Shown one piece after another: positions 43,617-53,689 of a DNA stretch of 64,000 bases. The notes beneath the pieces are model-generated. The model ran no database searches and was not told where the DNA came from. It worked only from the letters and a program-made list of their open reading frames with translations. Origin of the DNA: RZZS01 sp964491785 (GTDB lineage: Bacteria; Pseudomonadota; Alphaproteobacteria; Micavibrionales; Micavibrionaceae); NCBI GenBank assembly GCA_964491785.1, contig CAZBGS010000001.1:124001-188000 (forward strand), given 5' to 3'. A program made the position numbers and the translations under genes. Within the stretch, counting starts at the first letter, position 1, and each line of letters begins with the position of its first letter.

Positions 43617-44588
43617 ATGAATCAAAGTCGGGTACTGTTTTTTGCATTATTGATGAACTTCATTTCTATGAACCCGGCAATGGCGGGTGTTCCTTTCGAG
43701 GAATGGCTGCAACATTTCAGGCAGGAAGCTCTGGCTAGCGGGATTTCCGGAAAAACCGTATCAGAGGCGCTAAGCGGCATTTCGCCATTGCAGCGCGTCA
43801 TCGAGCTGGACAGGTCGCAGCCCGAAAAAAAACTTACATTTTCCGAATACAGAAGCAGGGTGATCAATGATCGCCGGATCAGGCAGGGGAAAGAGATGCT
43901 TTCGCGGCATGCGCAAATCCTTTCCCAAGTGGAAAAGGAATACGGGGTTCCTGCAAAATTTATTGTCGCGCTCTGGGGGATCGAGACCAGTTACGGCGAG
44001 AATACCGGCGGCTTCAAGGTAGTTCCAGCACTGGCCACTCTTGCCTGGGAAGGCAGAAGGGGGGAATTTTTTAAAAGCGAACTTATAAACGCTCTTCGCA
44101 TTATCGATCAGGGCCATATCGGAGCTGCAGACATGAAAGGCTCGTGGGCCGGGGCTATGGGACAAAACCAGTTTATGCCTTCGAGTTTTTACAGATTTGC
44201 TGTGGACTACAATAACGACGGTCGCAAGGATATCTGGAAAACCGAAGCTGATGTATTTGCGTCAACAGCCAACTACCTGAGCAGGAACGGATGGATCGCA
44301 GACCAGAAATGGGGGAGGTTTGTAATTCTTCCCTCCGGCTTCAATACGGATATGGCCGGTCTGGACAAGAAGATGCTTATTGCCGAATGGAACCGGATCG
44401 GGGTGCGTTTGCCGGACAACTCTCCTCTGCCGACAGCTTCGGGAATGGAGGCCTCTCTGATACTGCCTGATGGTGTAGGCGGCCAGGCTTTTCTGGTGTA
44501 TGATAATTATCGGGTTATTATGACATGGAACAAATCACTTTACTTCGCTACTTCTGTCGGCCTTCTGGCGGATGCTATATCAAGATGA
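43617..44588 (+). CDS. mltB: Membrane-bound lytic murein transglycosylase B family, 323 aa
   Basis: Cleaves peptidoglycan glycan strands to form 1,6-anhydro-MurNAc ends. Signal peptide about residues 1-23 (no lipobox). The catalytic Glu is in ALWGIETSYGENTGGF, with SWAGAMGQNQFMPSSFYRFA and RKDIWKTEADVFASTANYL following. A GGGGGG ribosome site precedes the ATG. It is followed by rlpA and a carboxypeptidase, all wall enzymes on one strand. Confidence 0.94.
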   Translation: MNQSRVLFFALLMNFISMNPAMAGVPFEEWLQHFRQEALASGISGKTVSEALSGISPLQRVIELDRSQPEKKLTFSEYRSRVINDRRIRQGKEMLSRHAQILSQVEKEYGVPAKFIVALWGIETSYGENTGGFKVVPALATLAWEGRRGEFFKSELINALRIIDQGHIGAADMKGSWAGAMGQNQFMPSSFYRFAVDYNNDGRKDIWKTEADVFASTANYLSRNGWIADQKWGRFVILPSGFNTDMAGLDKKMLIAEWNRIGVRLPDNSPLPTASGMEASLILPDGVGGQAFLVYDNYRVIMTWNKSLYFATSVGLLADAISR

Positions 44589-44606
44589 ACAAGATGAACT
44601 AACGAT

Positions 44607-45545
44607 ATGCGTTTTCTATTATCCGTCTTACTTCTTCTAGCCCTTTGTGCCTGCACCGAAGCCCAGCTTGGAGCTCATGTCGCCAAGCAGTTAAGTGCGC
44701 CCAAGCAGCAGGGGTACTTTAAGGTCGGCACCCCATATGTTGTCGAAGGAAAGCGCTATTATCCTCAAGAATCCTATGATCTGGTGGAAACCGGGATAGC
44801 TTCCTGGTACGGTAGCGAATTTCATGGCAAGAGGACTGCCAACGGCGAAATATTCAATTGCCGGGAACTGACAGGGGCGCACAGAACCTTGCAACTGCCT
44901 TCACTGGTACGGGTCACCAATCTGGAGAACGGCAGGTCGCTTGTCGTCAGGGTCAATGATCGCGGGCCTTACAAAAGGGGACGTATCATTGATCTTTCAG
45001 AAAAGGCTGCCGAATTGCTTGGATTTAAGGCAAATGGAACAGCAAGGGTCAAGCTTCAGGTGTTAAACCGGGAAAGCAAGGCTATCGCCGAAGCGGCGCG
45101 GCGCGGCATCGACACCAGAGGAGTGGAAGTGGCCATGAACGAGGGAAGGCCTTATCCTGCGCCGCCCGCCGATACTGGAATTCAGCAGGCTTCATTCGAG
45201 GCCGCCGGCACCAGAAGTGTCCAGCCTGTCTCATCAGAGCCTTTGCCGCTGACCGGACATATAGAAAAAGGCGTGTTTCTGCCAGACCCTGTTGTATCGC
45301 AAATGCCGATTCAGCCAACAAGCCTTTTTATTCAGGCGGGAGCCTTTACTATCAAAGAAAATGCGCTTAAATACGCGTCCAGTCTATCCCGCTTCGGGGC
45401 GGCTCAAATCTATCCGGTCAATATTAAGGGCGTTCAGTTTTACAGGGTCAGAATCGGGCCTTTCCAGCAGGTGGAACAAGCCGACGGGATTCTCGCGCGC
45501 ATGGCCACGGAGCAATTCAACGACGCTATCATAGTGGTTGACTAG
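44607..45545 (+). CDS. rlpA: RlpA-family septal ring protein with SPOR domain, 312 aa
   Basis: An exported lipoprotein-like start (LLLLALCACTEA; CAC near the cleavage point suggests a lipobox). The double-psi beta-barrel domain has ASWYGSEFHGKRTANGEIF and VRVNDRGPYKRGRIIDLSEKAAELLG; the C-terminal SPOR domain (about 240-310, LFIQAGAFTIKENALKYA) binds denuded glycan at septa. It probably cleaves or binds peptidoglycan during division. It lies 18 bases after mltB. Confidence 0.93.
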   Translation: MRFLLSVLLLLALCACTEAQLGAHVAKQLSAPKQQGYFKVGTPYVVEGKRYYPQESYDLVETGIASWYGSEFHGKRTANGEIFNCRELTGAHRTLQLPSLVRVTNLENGRSLVVRVNDRGPYKRGRIIDLSEKAAELLGFKANGTARVKLQVLNRESKAIAEAARRGIDTRGVEVAMNEGRPYPAPPADTGIQQASFEAAGTRSVQPVSSEPLPLTGHIEKGVFLPDPVVSQMPIQPTSLFIQAGAFTIKENALKYASSLSRFGAAQIYPVNIKGVQFYRVRIGPFQQVEQADGILARMATEQFNDAIIVVD

Positions 45546-45633
45546 TTTTTTGCGCTCAGGAGTTGACGCAGTCTGTTCAACCCTGTTTTACTACCCTTTA
45601 CCGTACATACATCCAACCTGGCAGTGACAAAAT

Positions 45634-46779
45634 ATGCTTTTATCACGGAATTTAATAATCACAGTTTTCATTCTTTTTACCTGCCTTCAGCCTGCTGCGG
45701 CGCAAGTTCAGCAGAATGCAACATCGGCCAAACAGGCAATTCTAATCGACTATGAAACCGGCACCATACTGCTTGAGAAGAACGCCGATGAAAGAATGCC
45801 GACTTCGTCGATGAGCAAGATTATGACGATGCTTCTGGTGTTCGATGCTCTGAAGTCCGGCAGGCTGTCGCTGGATACCGAGTTGCCTGTTTCAGAAAAA
45901 GCCTGGAGGATGCAGGGTTCGAAAATGTTTGTCGAAGTAGGTCGCACGGTAAGAGTGGAGGATCTGATTCATGGCGTGTTGGTACAGTCAGGGAACGACG
46001 CCACTATCGTATTAGCCGAAGGTCTTGCGGGTACGGAAGAAGCTTTCTCAGAGGCGATGACAGCAAAGGCGAAGAAACTCGGCATGAAAAACAGCAATTT
46101 CACCAATGCCAGCGGCTGGCCTGACGAAAATCATTATTCATCGGCTCGCGACCTTTCGATTCTTGCACGCCATGTTATTCACGAATATCCGGAATATTTC
46201 CCCTATTTTTCGGTAACCGAATTTACCTTTAGCGCGATTAAACAGCGTAACCGCAATCCTCTCCTGTACCGGAACATCGGTGCCGATGGCATGAAGACCG
46301 GGCACACCGAAGCAGGCGGCTACGGTCTTGTGGGAACCGGAACCAAGAACGGCAGAAGAGTCATCCTGGTGGTAAATGGTATCAGCGATGACAAGGAAAG
46401 AGCCAATGAAGCCTCACGGCTTCTCGATTGGGGACTTAGCGGTTTTGCTAACGTCAAGCTTGCGGCGGCGGGCGAAACTATAACCAAAGCAAAAGTGGTA
46501 CTGGGTAAGAGCAGTCAAGCTCCGTTGACAGTAAGCAGTGATCTGGCCGTCACCGTACCGGCGCTCAAGACCGACGAGGTCAGGTTGACCGCTAATTACA
46601 AAAAGCCTTTGGTTGCGCCGTTAATCAGGGGGCAGGAAGTGGGCACCCTCATAGTGGAAGTTCCGAATATGGAGGCGATGAATATTCCTTTGGTTGTTGC
46701 TTCTGACATTCCTCAAAAAGCGTTTTTCCCTCGGACATTGGCAAAGGCTCACCTGTTCTTTTTCGGCTCAGGGAAATGA
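45634..46779 (+). CDS. dacC: D-alanyl-D-alanine carboxypeptidase (PBP5/6 family), 381 aa
   Basis: Signal peptide about 1-23. The penicillin-binding motifs are complete: SxxK in PTSSMSKIM, SxN in VQSGNDATI and KTG in GMKTGHTEAG. A C-terminal beta-rich domain (about 270-360) is followed by a possible amphipathic membrane anchor. It trims the terminal D-Ala from pentapeptides. The gene symbol among dacA, dacC and dacD is uncertain. Its stop overlaps the start of tmk by 4 bases. Confidence 0.93.
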   Translation: MLLSRNLIITVFILFTCLQPAAAQVQQNATSAKQAILIDYETGTILLEKNADERMPTSSMSKIMTMLLVFDALKSGRLSLDTELPVSEKAWRMQGSKMFVEVGRTVRVEDLIHGVLVQSGNDATIVLAEGLAGTEEAFSEAMTAKAKKLGMKNSNFTNASGWPDENHYSSARDLSILARHVIHEYPEYFPYFSVTEFTFSAIKQRNRNPLLYRNIGADGMKTGHTEAGGYGLVGTGTKNGRRVILVVNGISDDKERANEASRLLDWGLSGFANVKLAAAGETITKAKVVLGKSSQAPLTVSSDLAVTVPALKTDEVRLTANYKKPLVAPLIRGQEVGTLIVEVPNMEAMNIPLVVASDIPQKAFFPRTLAKAHLFFFGSGK

Positions 46780-47438
46780 AAAAAAGGACTGGTTATTTTA
46801 TTACCTTTGAAGGTGGAGAAGGGAGCGGAAAAAGCTCACAGATCAGGCTTTTGGCCGAAAGCCTGATGGAGTGCGGGCATGAGGTGATCACCACACGCGA
46901 GCCGGGAGGAACCAGAGAAGCAGAGAGAATTCGCGAACTGCTGGTTCAGCGGGATGGCGGTAACTGGTCGGAAACTGCCGAATGTCTTTTGTTTTTTGCC
47001 GCCAGAAACATGCATGTCAGAGATTTGATTGCACCCGCGATTGCTGATGGAAAAATTGTGATTTGCGACCGCTTCACGGATTCTACCAGAGCTTATCAGA
47101 GCTACGGACACGGCTTTCCTCTCTCGACGCTTGAAGCGATCAAGCTGGCCGCAATTGGAGAGTTTGAGCCTGATCTTACCCTAATCCTGGATATAGACCC
47201 TCGATCAGGGATTGAGCGATCGAACAGAAGAAACAGCGGAGATTCGCAAGGGCAGGGAGGCAAGACCGAAGACAGGTTCGAAAGACTGGAGATATCTTTT
47301 CATCAGCGGCTCAGGGATGGTTATCTTGATATATCAAAAAATAATCCGGAACGATGCGTGGTGATAGATGCCAGCCGCAGCATCGAAGAGCTTCACGAAG
47401 AGATCAAACGGATAGTCCTCGCCCGAATTTGCAGCTAA
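46776..47438 (+). CDS. tmk: Thymidylate kinase, 220 aa
   Basis: Phosphorylates dTMP to dTDP. P-loop FEGGEGSGKSSQIRLLAE, DR motif CDRFTDSTRAYQSYG, and the lid region with RRNSGDSQGQGGKTEDRFE. Coupled to the preceding carboxypeptidase gene and 12 bases before holB, the usual tmk-holB pair. Confidence 0.97.
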   Translation: MKKRTGYFITFEGGEGSGKSSQIRLLAESLMECGHEVITTREPGGTREAERIRELLVQRDGGNWSETAECLLFFAARNMHVRDLIAPAIADGKIVICDRFTDSTRAYQSYGHGFPLSTLEAIKLAAIGEFEPDLTLILDIDPRSGIERSNRRNSGDSQGQGGKTEDRFERLEISFHQRLRDGYLDISKNNPERCVVIDASRSIEELHEEIKRIVLARICS

Positions 47439-47450
47439 TATCCCTTTAAG

Positions 47451-48524
47451 ATGAGCGAGTACAACGAAGACGACGATTTTTTTGATGATCTGCCGGTGAA
47501 AGAAGCACCGGCGAGTTTGTGCCGTCCCAGAGAAATGTCATTTCTTTATGGTCACGAAAAAATCGAAGATAATCTGGTCGATCTGTTCAGCCGCAGAATA
47601 TTGCCGCATGCCGTCATCTTCGCCGGGCCCAGAGGTATTGGAAAGGCTACGGCGGCTTTCAGGCTGGCAAGGTTTTTACTGTCAGGCGGGAAGGGTAGAG
47701 GGGACGGTCTGGCCGTCCCGCCGCAGGACAAGGTGTTTCATCAGGTAGCAGCTTCGGGTCATCCGGATCTGCTTGGCATCGAAAAACCGGAAGACAAAAA
47801 TACCCTGCCCGTTGAAGAAGCGCGCAAGGTGGCGCCATTCCTGAGGTTGACCTCATCGGGCGGCGGATGGCGCGTGGCGATAGTCGACGATGCCGATACT
47901 ATGAACCGTAATGCGCAAAATGCTTTGCTGAAAATTTTAGAAGAACCGCCACCTGACGCCTTGCTTATTCTTATCGCGCACAGGCCGGGGGCGCTTGTGC
48001 CCACTATCAGGTCGCGATGCAGAATGTTCACTTTCCGCAGACTGGATAACGGAAACATGCTCAAGGTTCTGAACCATTCAGACCGGTTCAGGGAACTTGA
48101 ACCCTCAGCTCGGCAAAGCCTGATGGAACTTGCGGGCGGCAGTCCAGGAATAGCGTTGCAGTATCTGGAAAACGGATCGATTGAAGTTTATGAAACTGCC
48201 ATGGATATTATTAATGCCACTTCTCGAACCTCGTGGGCGAGAGTCCATCAACTGGCAGACACTCTTGCTTCCGGCGGCAATGATAAAGTCTATCTGGATT
48301 TTCAGAACTTGCTTGTTTCCCGGTTGCAGGCGACAGCAAAAGCACGCGCTACCGGACGGGATGAGGGCCGGAGGCCATTATTGCCCGATTGTTCTCTTGC
48401 GGATATCGTGAAAATTTGTGAAAACCTTGAACAGTATTTCGTTCAGGCCAATACAGCCAATCTCGACAAGAGGCAGGTCGTGCTTGGCGCAATGTCAATT
48501 CTCAGGAAGATGAAAGAAAAATGA
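47451..48524 (+). CDS. holB: DNA polymerase III delta' subunit, 357 aa
   Basis: A clamp-loader subunit. N-terminal acidic segment, then an AAA+ domain with the degenerate P-loop AGPRGIGKATAAFRLARF, VDDADTMNRNAQNALLKILEEPP and the arginine region SRCRMFTFRRL. The C-terminal collar domain continues to the end. It overlaps metG by 4 bases. Confidence 0.93.
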   Translation: MSEYNEDDDFFDDLPVKEAPASLCRPREMSFLYGHEKIEDNLVDLFSRRILPHAVIFAGPRGIGKATAAFRLARFLLSGGKGRGDGLAVPPQDKVFHQVAASGHPDLLGIEKPEDKNTLPVEEARKVAPFLRLTSSGGGWRVAIVDDADTMNRNAQNALLKILEEPPPDALLILIAHRPGALVPTIRSRCRMFTFRRLDNGNMLKVLNHSDRFRELEPSARQSLMELAGGSPGIALQYLENGSIEVYETAMDIINATSRTSWARVHQLADTLASGGNDKVYLDFQNLLVSRLQATAKARATGRDEGRRPLLPDCSLADIVKICENLEQYFVQANTANLDKRQVVLGAMSILRKMKEK

Positions 48525-50077
48525 CAAAGAATTTTTATATTACCACCCCGATCTATTACGTAAACGGGGATCCTCATATCGGGCATGTGTATACATCGGT
48601 CGCGTGTGATGCGATGGCCCGTTTCAAGCGTCTTGATGGCTATAACGTCAAATTCCTCACCGGAACCGACGAGCATGGGCAAAAAGTCGCGCAGTCGGCA
48701 CGCGACAAAGGCATGAGTCCGCAGGCATTCACCGACGAGGTAGCCGAAAAATTCAAGAATGTTCTGCCTCTGATGAATGTTTCCAACGACGACTTCATTC
48801 GCACGACAGAAGCCCGCCACAAGGCCGCTTGCCAGGAGTTGTGGAGGAGGCTTGAGAGTGCAGGGGATATATACGCCGGCAAGTACAGCGGCTGGTACGC
48901 CGTTCGAGACGAGGCATTTTATAACGAAAGCGAGCTGGAAGACGGGCCGGGCGGAACGAAAATCGCTCCTTCGGGGGCCGAATGCCAGTGGATGGAAGAA
49001 GAGAGTTATTTTTTCAGGCTTTCGCAATGGCAGGACAGGCTTCTGGAATTCTACGATCGCAATCCGGATTTCATCAAGCCCGACACCAGACGCAACGAAG
49101 TTGTCAGTTTTGTCAAATCAGGGCTAAGGGATTTATCGGTCAGCCGCACCACATTTGACTGGGGCGTTCCCGTTCCGGGGAACGACAGGCACATAATGTA
49201 TGTTTGGATCGACGCGCTTACCAACTACATTACGGCGCTGGGCTATCCGGATACCGGAAGCAGCGATTTCAAGAGTTTCTGGCCGGCAGACGTTCATGTT
49301 GTCGGCAAGGAAATTATACGGTTCCACTGTGTATACTGGCCAGCCTTTCTTATGGCGGCAGGGTTGGAGCCTCCGAAGAAGGTCTACGCGCATGGCTGGT
49401 GGACTGCCGAAGGTCAAAAAATGTCAAAATCTATCGGCAATGTTATCTATCCGCAGGATATGATCGATCGCTACGGGGTGGACGGAGCAAGGTATTTTAT
49501 GCTGCGTGAGGTGCCATTTGGAAATGACGGCGATTTCTCGCATCAGCAGGCGCTAAGCCGGGTTAACGCCGATCTGGCCAATGGCCTTGGCAATCTGGCG
49601 CAAAGGACGCTCTCGATGATCTATAAGAATTGCGGGCAAAAAATACCTGATTACAGCAAGCTGGAAGCTGAAGACAAGGCTTTGCTTGAAGCAGCGCAGG
49701 TGCGGTTGCTACCTGCCGTGCGCCAGGAAATGGATCAGCAGCGGCTCCACAAGGCGCTGGAGGAAATCTGGAACATTGTTTCAGAGGCGAATGCATATAT
49801 CGACAGGCAGGCACCGTGGGCATTGAGGAAAACCGACGAGGCCAGAATGGGAACGGTTCTTGGCGTTTTAGCGGAAACTATCAGATGTCTTGCGATTGCC
49901 ATCCAGCCTTTCATGCCCGGTTCGGCGGACAAGATGCTGAACCAGCTTATGATAAAGATAGACGAGCGCAGTTTCGATTTTCTGACTGCAAATCACGCGC
50001 TGACTGCGGGCGCTATGATCGACAAGCCTGAAGGCGTATTTCCCCGCATTGAAGCATTGGGAAACCAATGTGGATAG
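48521..50077 (+). CDS. metG: Methionyl-tRNA synthetase, 518 aa
   Basis: Class I enzyme with the HIGH-type motif DPHIGHVYTS and KMSKSIGNV. The inserted connective peptide reads GWYAVRDEAFYNE, the zinc-free form. It has an anticodon-binding helical domain but no C-terminal tRNA-binding domain, which is normal for the shorter form. It overlaps tatD by 10 bases and holB by 4. Confidence 0.97.
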   Translation: MTKNFYITTPIYYVNGDPHIGHVYTSVACDAMARFKRLDGYNVKFLTGTDEHGQKVAQSARDKGMSPQAFTDEVAEKFKNVLPLMNVSNDDFIRTTEARHKAACQELWRRLESAGDIYAGKYSGWYAVRDEAFYNESELEDGPGGTKIAPSGAECQWMEEESYFFRLSQWQDRLLEFYDRNPDFIKPDTRRNEVVSFVKSGLRDLSVSRTTFDWGVPVPGNDRHIMYVWIDALTNYITALGYPDTGSSDFKSFWPADVHVVGKEIIRFHCVYWPAFLMAAGLEPPKKVYAHGWWTAEGQKMSKSIGNVIYPQDMIDRYGVDGARYFMLREVPFGNDGDFSHQQALSRVNADLANGLGNLAQRTLSMIYKNCGQKIPDYSKLEAEDKALLEAAQVRLLPAVRQEMDQQRLHKALEEIWNIVSEANAYIDRQAPWALRKTDEARMGTVLGVLAETIRCLAIAIQPFMPGSADKMLNQLMIKIDERSFDFLTANHALTAGAMIDKPEGVFPRIEALGNQCG

Positions 50078-50877
50078 ACAGTCACTGTCACCTCAACCAT
50101 GAACGGCTGCTGCATCTGGGTGGCGCGGCTGAAGTTATCGCACGGGCCGCGGGATCACAAGTTGACGGAGTTCTAAATGTCTGCTGCAGGGTTAGTGATG
50201 AGTTCAGGGACATTCTTGATACAACGCGGTCACTGTCTAATACATGGTGCACGCTTGGAACTCATCCTCACGAGGCAGGGGATGAGGCCGAGAAGTCTTT
50301 TACGGCAGAGCAACTTGCGGCAATTGCTTCAAGTGATTCTGCAATTATTGCCATAGGCGAAACAGGGCTGGATTACTATTACAAATTTTCTTCCCATGAA
50401 GACCAGCATGCCAATTTCCGCAAACATTTGAGAGTCTGTATGGAGACCGGGCTGCCCGTGGTAGTGCATTCCAGAGACGCGGAGGAGGACACAATCCGAT
50501 TAATTAGCGAAGAGGGGCAGGGGGGTGACCTTAGGGGCGTAATGCATTGTTTCAGCTCCAGACGAATCCTCGCCGAAAAAGCGCTTGATCTCGGTTTTTA
50601 CATTTCTTTTTCGGGAATTCTTACTTTCAAGAATTCAATCGAGCTTCGCGAGATAGCGCGGGATATTCCGCTTGATCGATTGTTGCTTGAAACTGACGCG
50701 CCGTATCTTGCCCCCGAACCGCTACGAAAGGCAATCAATGAACCGGCGCTGATGGTTCATACCGGGCGCATTCTTGCTGAAATCAAACATGTTTCCCCAG
50801 AGCGAATAGCGGAAGTAACCAGTGCTAATTTCTTCAATCTTTTCAACCGGGCACGCGAGACCGTCGTCAATCCATGA
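50068..50877 (+). CDS. tatD: TatD-family DNase/metal-dependent hydrolase, 269 aa
   Basis: TIM-barrel hydrolase of the amidohydrolase fold. Metal motifs: DSHCHLNHE at the N-terminus, GETGLDYYYKFS, VVHSRDAEEDT, GVMHCFSS and LLLETDAPYLAPEP. TatD proteins have 3'-5' exonuclease activity and act in DNA repair or degradation. Overlaps metG and the following hydrolase (4 bases). Confidence 0.95.
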   Translation: MWIDSHCHLNHERLLHLGGAAEVIARAAGSQVDGVLNVCCRVSDEFRDILDTTRSLSNTWCTLGTHPHEAGDEAEKSFTAEQLAAIASSDSAIIAIGETGLDYYYKFSSHEDQHANFRKHLRVCMETGLPVVVHSRDAEEDTIRLISEEGQGGDLRGVMHCFSSRRILAEKALDLGFYISFSGILTFKNSIELREIARDIPLDRLLLETDAPYLAPEPLRKAINEPALMVHTGRILAEIKHVSPERIAEVTSANFFNLFNRARETVVNP

Positions 50878-51671
50878 AAGCAGTACTTCATATTCTTGGT
50901 TCAGGAGGCTCGACAGGTGTCCCTGCGATTGGTAACGACTGGGGTGATTGCGATCCTCAGGAGCCAAAAAACAGGCGCACCCGCCCATGCGCCGTATTAA
51001 CAGACGGCACGACCAATCTGGTAATTGACACTGGGCCGGAATTTAAAGAGCAGTTTAATTCGACAGGGCTGGACAGGGTCGATGCTGTATTATACACGCA
51101 TGCCCATGCAGATCATGTCAACGGCATTGACGACCTGCGGCTGCTCAGCTACCGGCAGAAGCAGCTGATCCCAATCTATGGCAACGACGCTACGCTAAAC
51201 GAATTGCTGCATCGCTACAGCTATCTCTTTCCGGACTGCATTAATAATCACAGTTACAAACCTATTTTGAAGCCAGTTTTTTTAGGAGGTACTGGTTATG
51301 GCAAATCGATCAGGGTAGGGTGCTTTGAAATTGTTTTATTCGACCAATGCCACGGGCCAGAGATGCAAACGCTTGGACTACGGATCGGCGATACCGGTTT
51401 TTCGGTTGATATGGTGGATTTATGTGATGAGTCCGTTGAATTACTTCATGGTATCAAAAACTGGATTGTCGACGGCTCAGGATACTGGAGGGATAATCAC
51501 TCGGTACATGCCAGCCTTAACAAGATTTTTATATTAAATGAAAGAATCAAGGCGCAGAAAGTCGTAATTGTCCATATGACCAAAGAAATGGACTATTCAA
51601 CGCTTTGTTCCGAATTGCCTGATGGTTATGAGCCAGGGTATGATGGCATGTCTATAGAGGTGAAGTTCTAG
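50874..51671 (+). CDS. PhnP-like metallo-beta-lactamase-fold hydrolase, 265 aa
   Basis: Begins with a GSGGSTGVPAIG loop; the zinc motif HAHADHVNGIDDLR and later HMTKEMDY resemble PhnP/YcbX-type cyclic phosphodiesterases. The tatD-hydrolase pair is common in Alphaproteobacteria. No phn genes are near, so the substrate is unknown. Last gene of the mltB-to-hydrolase run. Confidence 0.87.
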   Translation: MKAVLHILGSGGSTGVPAIGNDWGDCDPQEPKNRRTRPCAVLTDGTTNLVIDTGPEFKEQFNSTGLDRVDAVLYTHAHADHVNGIDDLRLLSYRQKQLIPIYGNDATLNELLHRYSYLFPDCINNHSYKPILKPVFLGGTGYGKSIRVGCFEIVLFDQCHGPEMQTLGLRIGDTGFSVDMVDLCDESVELLHGIKNWIVDGSGYWRDNHSVHASLNKIFILNERIKAQKVVIVHMTKEMDYSTLCSELPDGYEPGYDGMSIEVKF

Positions 51672-51856
51672 CGAGCTGCCGTTTCATGTTACAATCTTAA
51701 CATATGACTTTTCATAATAAATATTATCACACATTTGCATTATATTTTCCCCCCTTCTTCTTTACTGGGCCTGGCGAACATCTTACAGGTTATTGGCAAA
51801 CGCATTGACGGTCATGCCTTTTCATGTAGTCTTTTTCCGGTAATGAAGTTGATAAA

Positions 51857-53674
51857 ATGAGAAACAAAAAATTTTTAAATACTGTTGAATTGTTTCAATA
51901 TTCTTTGTCGCGGCACAGATGGCCCGATAACGCTCGCCGTTTCGCTCCCAGAGAACTCAGGTTTATTGAAAATTTCTGGAACATGCTTGATGACTATCAG
52001 AGAACGAGGAAAGCAGCCCTTAAAATTCGGGATATCGTCTTGTCAACCTACCCTGACGCCAGATCGGATTCGTATTACGATGGCGCCAGAGAGCTTTTAC
52101 AGTCTATCGTCGATAGCCTTCCCCGAAAAATAGCTGATCGCAACGGATTTCCTGATTTCGAGCATTCGATAGAAAGCTTTGAGGCAACCGACCGCTCAGG
52201 GCAAAAAACCAAAATGCAAAAGGTAATTATCACGGCGAAAAATTTCGAGCTCCAAATATCAACTTTTTATCCCAGGCGCAGACATACGTTAAGAAATGAT
52301 GCTTCGCATGTTACCTTCATCACAAATGATGTGCTGAAACTGCTTGTCACCGGCAAGAACAAAGATACAGCGGGCTTTCTAAGTGCTGCCAGTTTTATTC
52401 CAACGCCAAAGGGCTATTTCAGCCCAGCGAATAAAGACGGTATCGCATTGGCAAAGGCATCGTCAGCCATCGCTGATGGCATACTCGAAGCTGCAGGTCA
52501 GAAAACTCCGTTGTTCGACGCCGCAATTGAAAAACCGACAATTCTGCCCGGATCTCTGGAGAGCTTTCTGAAATCAAACAGGAGGGGTATTGCCAAGCGC
52601 CCGGAAATCAAGAGTATGCGGCGCTATGCGGTGGGCAGAAAAATAAAAAGAATGTCTTACAGTAGTTTATTAAGGTTTAACTCAATCACCTCTTATACTA
52701 ACAGATTAAGTTACAACGTTAACAATAATAAATGGCTGCGTGAAAACTTCAGGAAGGAGATATGGAGGGATATCGGGTTTTTTATTGGCGACCTGTATAG
52801 ATGGTTTAAACCCAGATGGATTGCCAAAGCCGCTATCAGAGATGCCGCCCGGGCCAGAAGTAGCCTGCGGCATTTTCGCACGAAGCAGCAGCCGGACATC
52901 GATCTGCTTGATAAGTATGCAGAAGAGTTAACCGCATGGGGGCAAAGTCATGATGTTCGTATCGCGAGAAGCCGGATTATTCATAGTGAAATCAAAGAAT
53001 ATACCAGAAGACTGGAAGAAGCTCGCTTTTCTCTGATTCCCCTGGCATGCGGATCGGCACTTGGAGAAAAAGAGAAAAAAGAAATCATGAAGATATTATC
53101 GGCCCCTGCCCCGTCACCCGGTTCGCCAGCTGCGTTTCCCCGTATTCTGATGCCGCAAGAATTTAATTTGCCTGACCTTGATGGGCCGGATTACGGCCAA
53201 TTATTAGAAGATACTGTTGCGGAGATAAAAAAAGAAAAGAAAGCAAAATTCTATCATATCGAAGAGAAAATTTCTTTTTGGTACTCAGTAGCCTCCGTAG
53301 TGAGAGACAAACTTTCAGAAGAGTATGCTTTACTTGAGGAGATTGCCGACAAAGAAGAAGATTTAGTAGAAGATTATATTAATTATCTTAGTGGCATAAA
53401 TGATTTTATGATGCAGGTTTCACATTCAATACTGGAAGAAGAGCAAACACTTACCAGTCAAATTAAGGAACTCATCAAGAAAGAAAAAATATTATCAGCC
53501 GTTGCGAGACTAATTACCCGTCACTCATGCAATCCCGGCAGCAATAAACTGGAAGACGTTGGGCTAAGCTTGTCAAAAGAATTTCAAAATGGGAAGCCTG
53601 ACGAAAAGAATGCAAAAAAAATCTGCGAACCTTCGGCGGGAACAGGCTCGGGGCCTGTCCCTCCGGAGTTTTAA
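51857..53674 (+). CDS. Large protein of unknown function, 605 aa
   Basis: I do not recognise this protein. There is no signal peptide. It has a basic character in the middle (about 250-370, rich in Arg and Lys, with YRWFKPRWIAKAAIRDAARAR) and a charged coiled-coil-like part from about 420 to 560 (many Lys and Glu). A Pro/Ser stretch (APAPSPGSPAAFP) lies before the C-terminal part. A 185-base gap precedes it. It stands alone on the plus strand, convergent with a tiny gene. A role in nucleic acid or large-assembly binding is only a guess from its charge. Confidence 0.65.
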   Translation: MRNKKFLNTVELFQYSLSRHRWPDNARRFAPRELRFIENFWNMLDDYQRTRKAALKIRDIVLSTYPDARSDSYYDGARELLQSIVDSLPRKIADRNGFPDFEHSIESFEATDRSGQKTKMQKVIITAKNFELQISTFYPRRRHTLRNDASHVTFITNDVLKLLVTGKNKDTAGFLSAASFIPTPKGYFSPANKDGIALAKASSAIADGILEAAGQKTPLFDAAIEKPTILPGSLESFLKSNRRGIAKRPEIKSMRRYAVGRKIKRMSYSSLLRFNSITSYTNRLSYNVNNNKWLRENFRKEIWRDIGFFIGDLYRWFKPRWIAKAAIRDAARARSSLRHFRTKQQPDIDLLDKYAEELTAWGQSHDVRIARSRIIHSEIKEYTRRLEEARFSLIPLACGSALGEKEKKEIMKILSAPAPSPGSPAAFPRILMPQEFNLPDLDGPDYGQLLEDTVAEIKKEKKAKFYHIEEKISFWYSVASVVRDKLSEEYALLEEIADKEEDLVEDYINYLSGINDFMMQVSHSILEEEQTLTSQIKELIKKEKILSAVARLITRHSCNPGSNKLEDVGLSLSKEFQNGKPDEKNAKKICEPSAGTGSGPVPPEF

Positions 53675-53689
53675 GGAAATTGTTACCGA

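Noticed and set aside
45575..45588. GTTC-N6-GTTT before the D,D-carboxypeptidase gene as an SOS box
   Set aside because: The spacing is six rather than seven and the second half is mismatched.
51704..51808. 34-codon ORF in the 185-base gap before the 605-residue gene
   Set aside because: No ribosome site and a low-complexity aromatic composition; not supported as a gene.
53641..53661. Hairpin at the end of the 605-residue gene as an intrinsic terminator
   Set aside because: The stem has a bulge and lies within the coding end; no proper T-tract follows.
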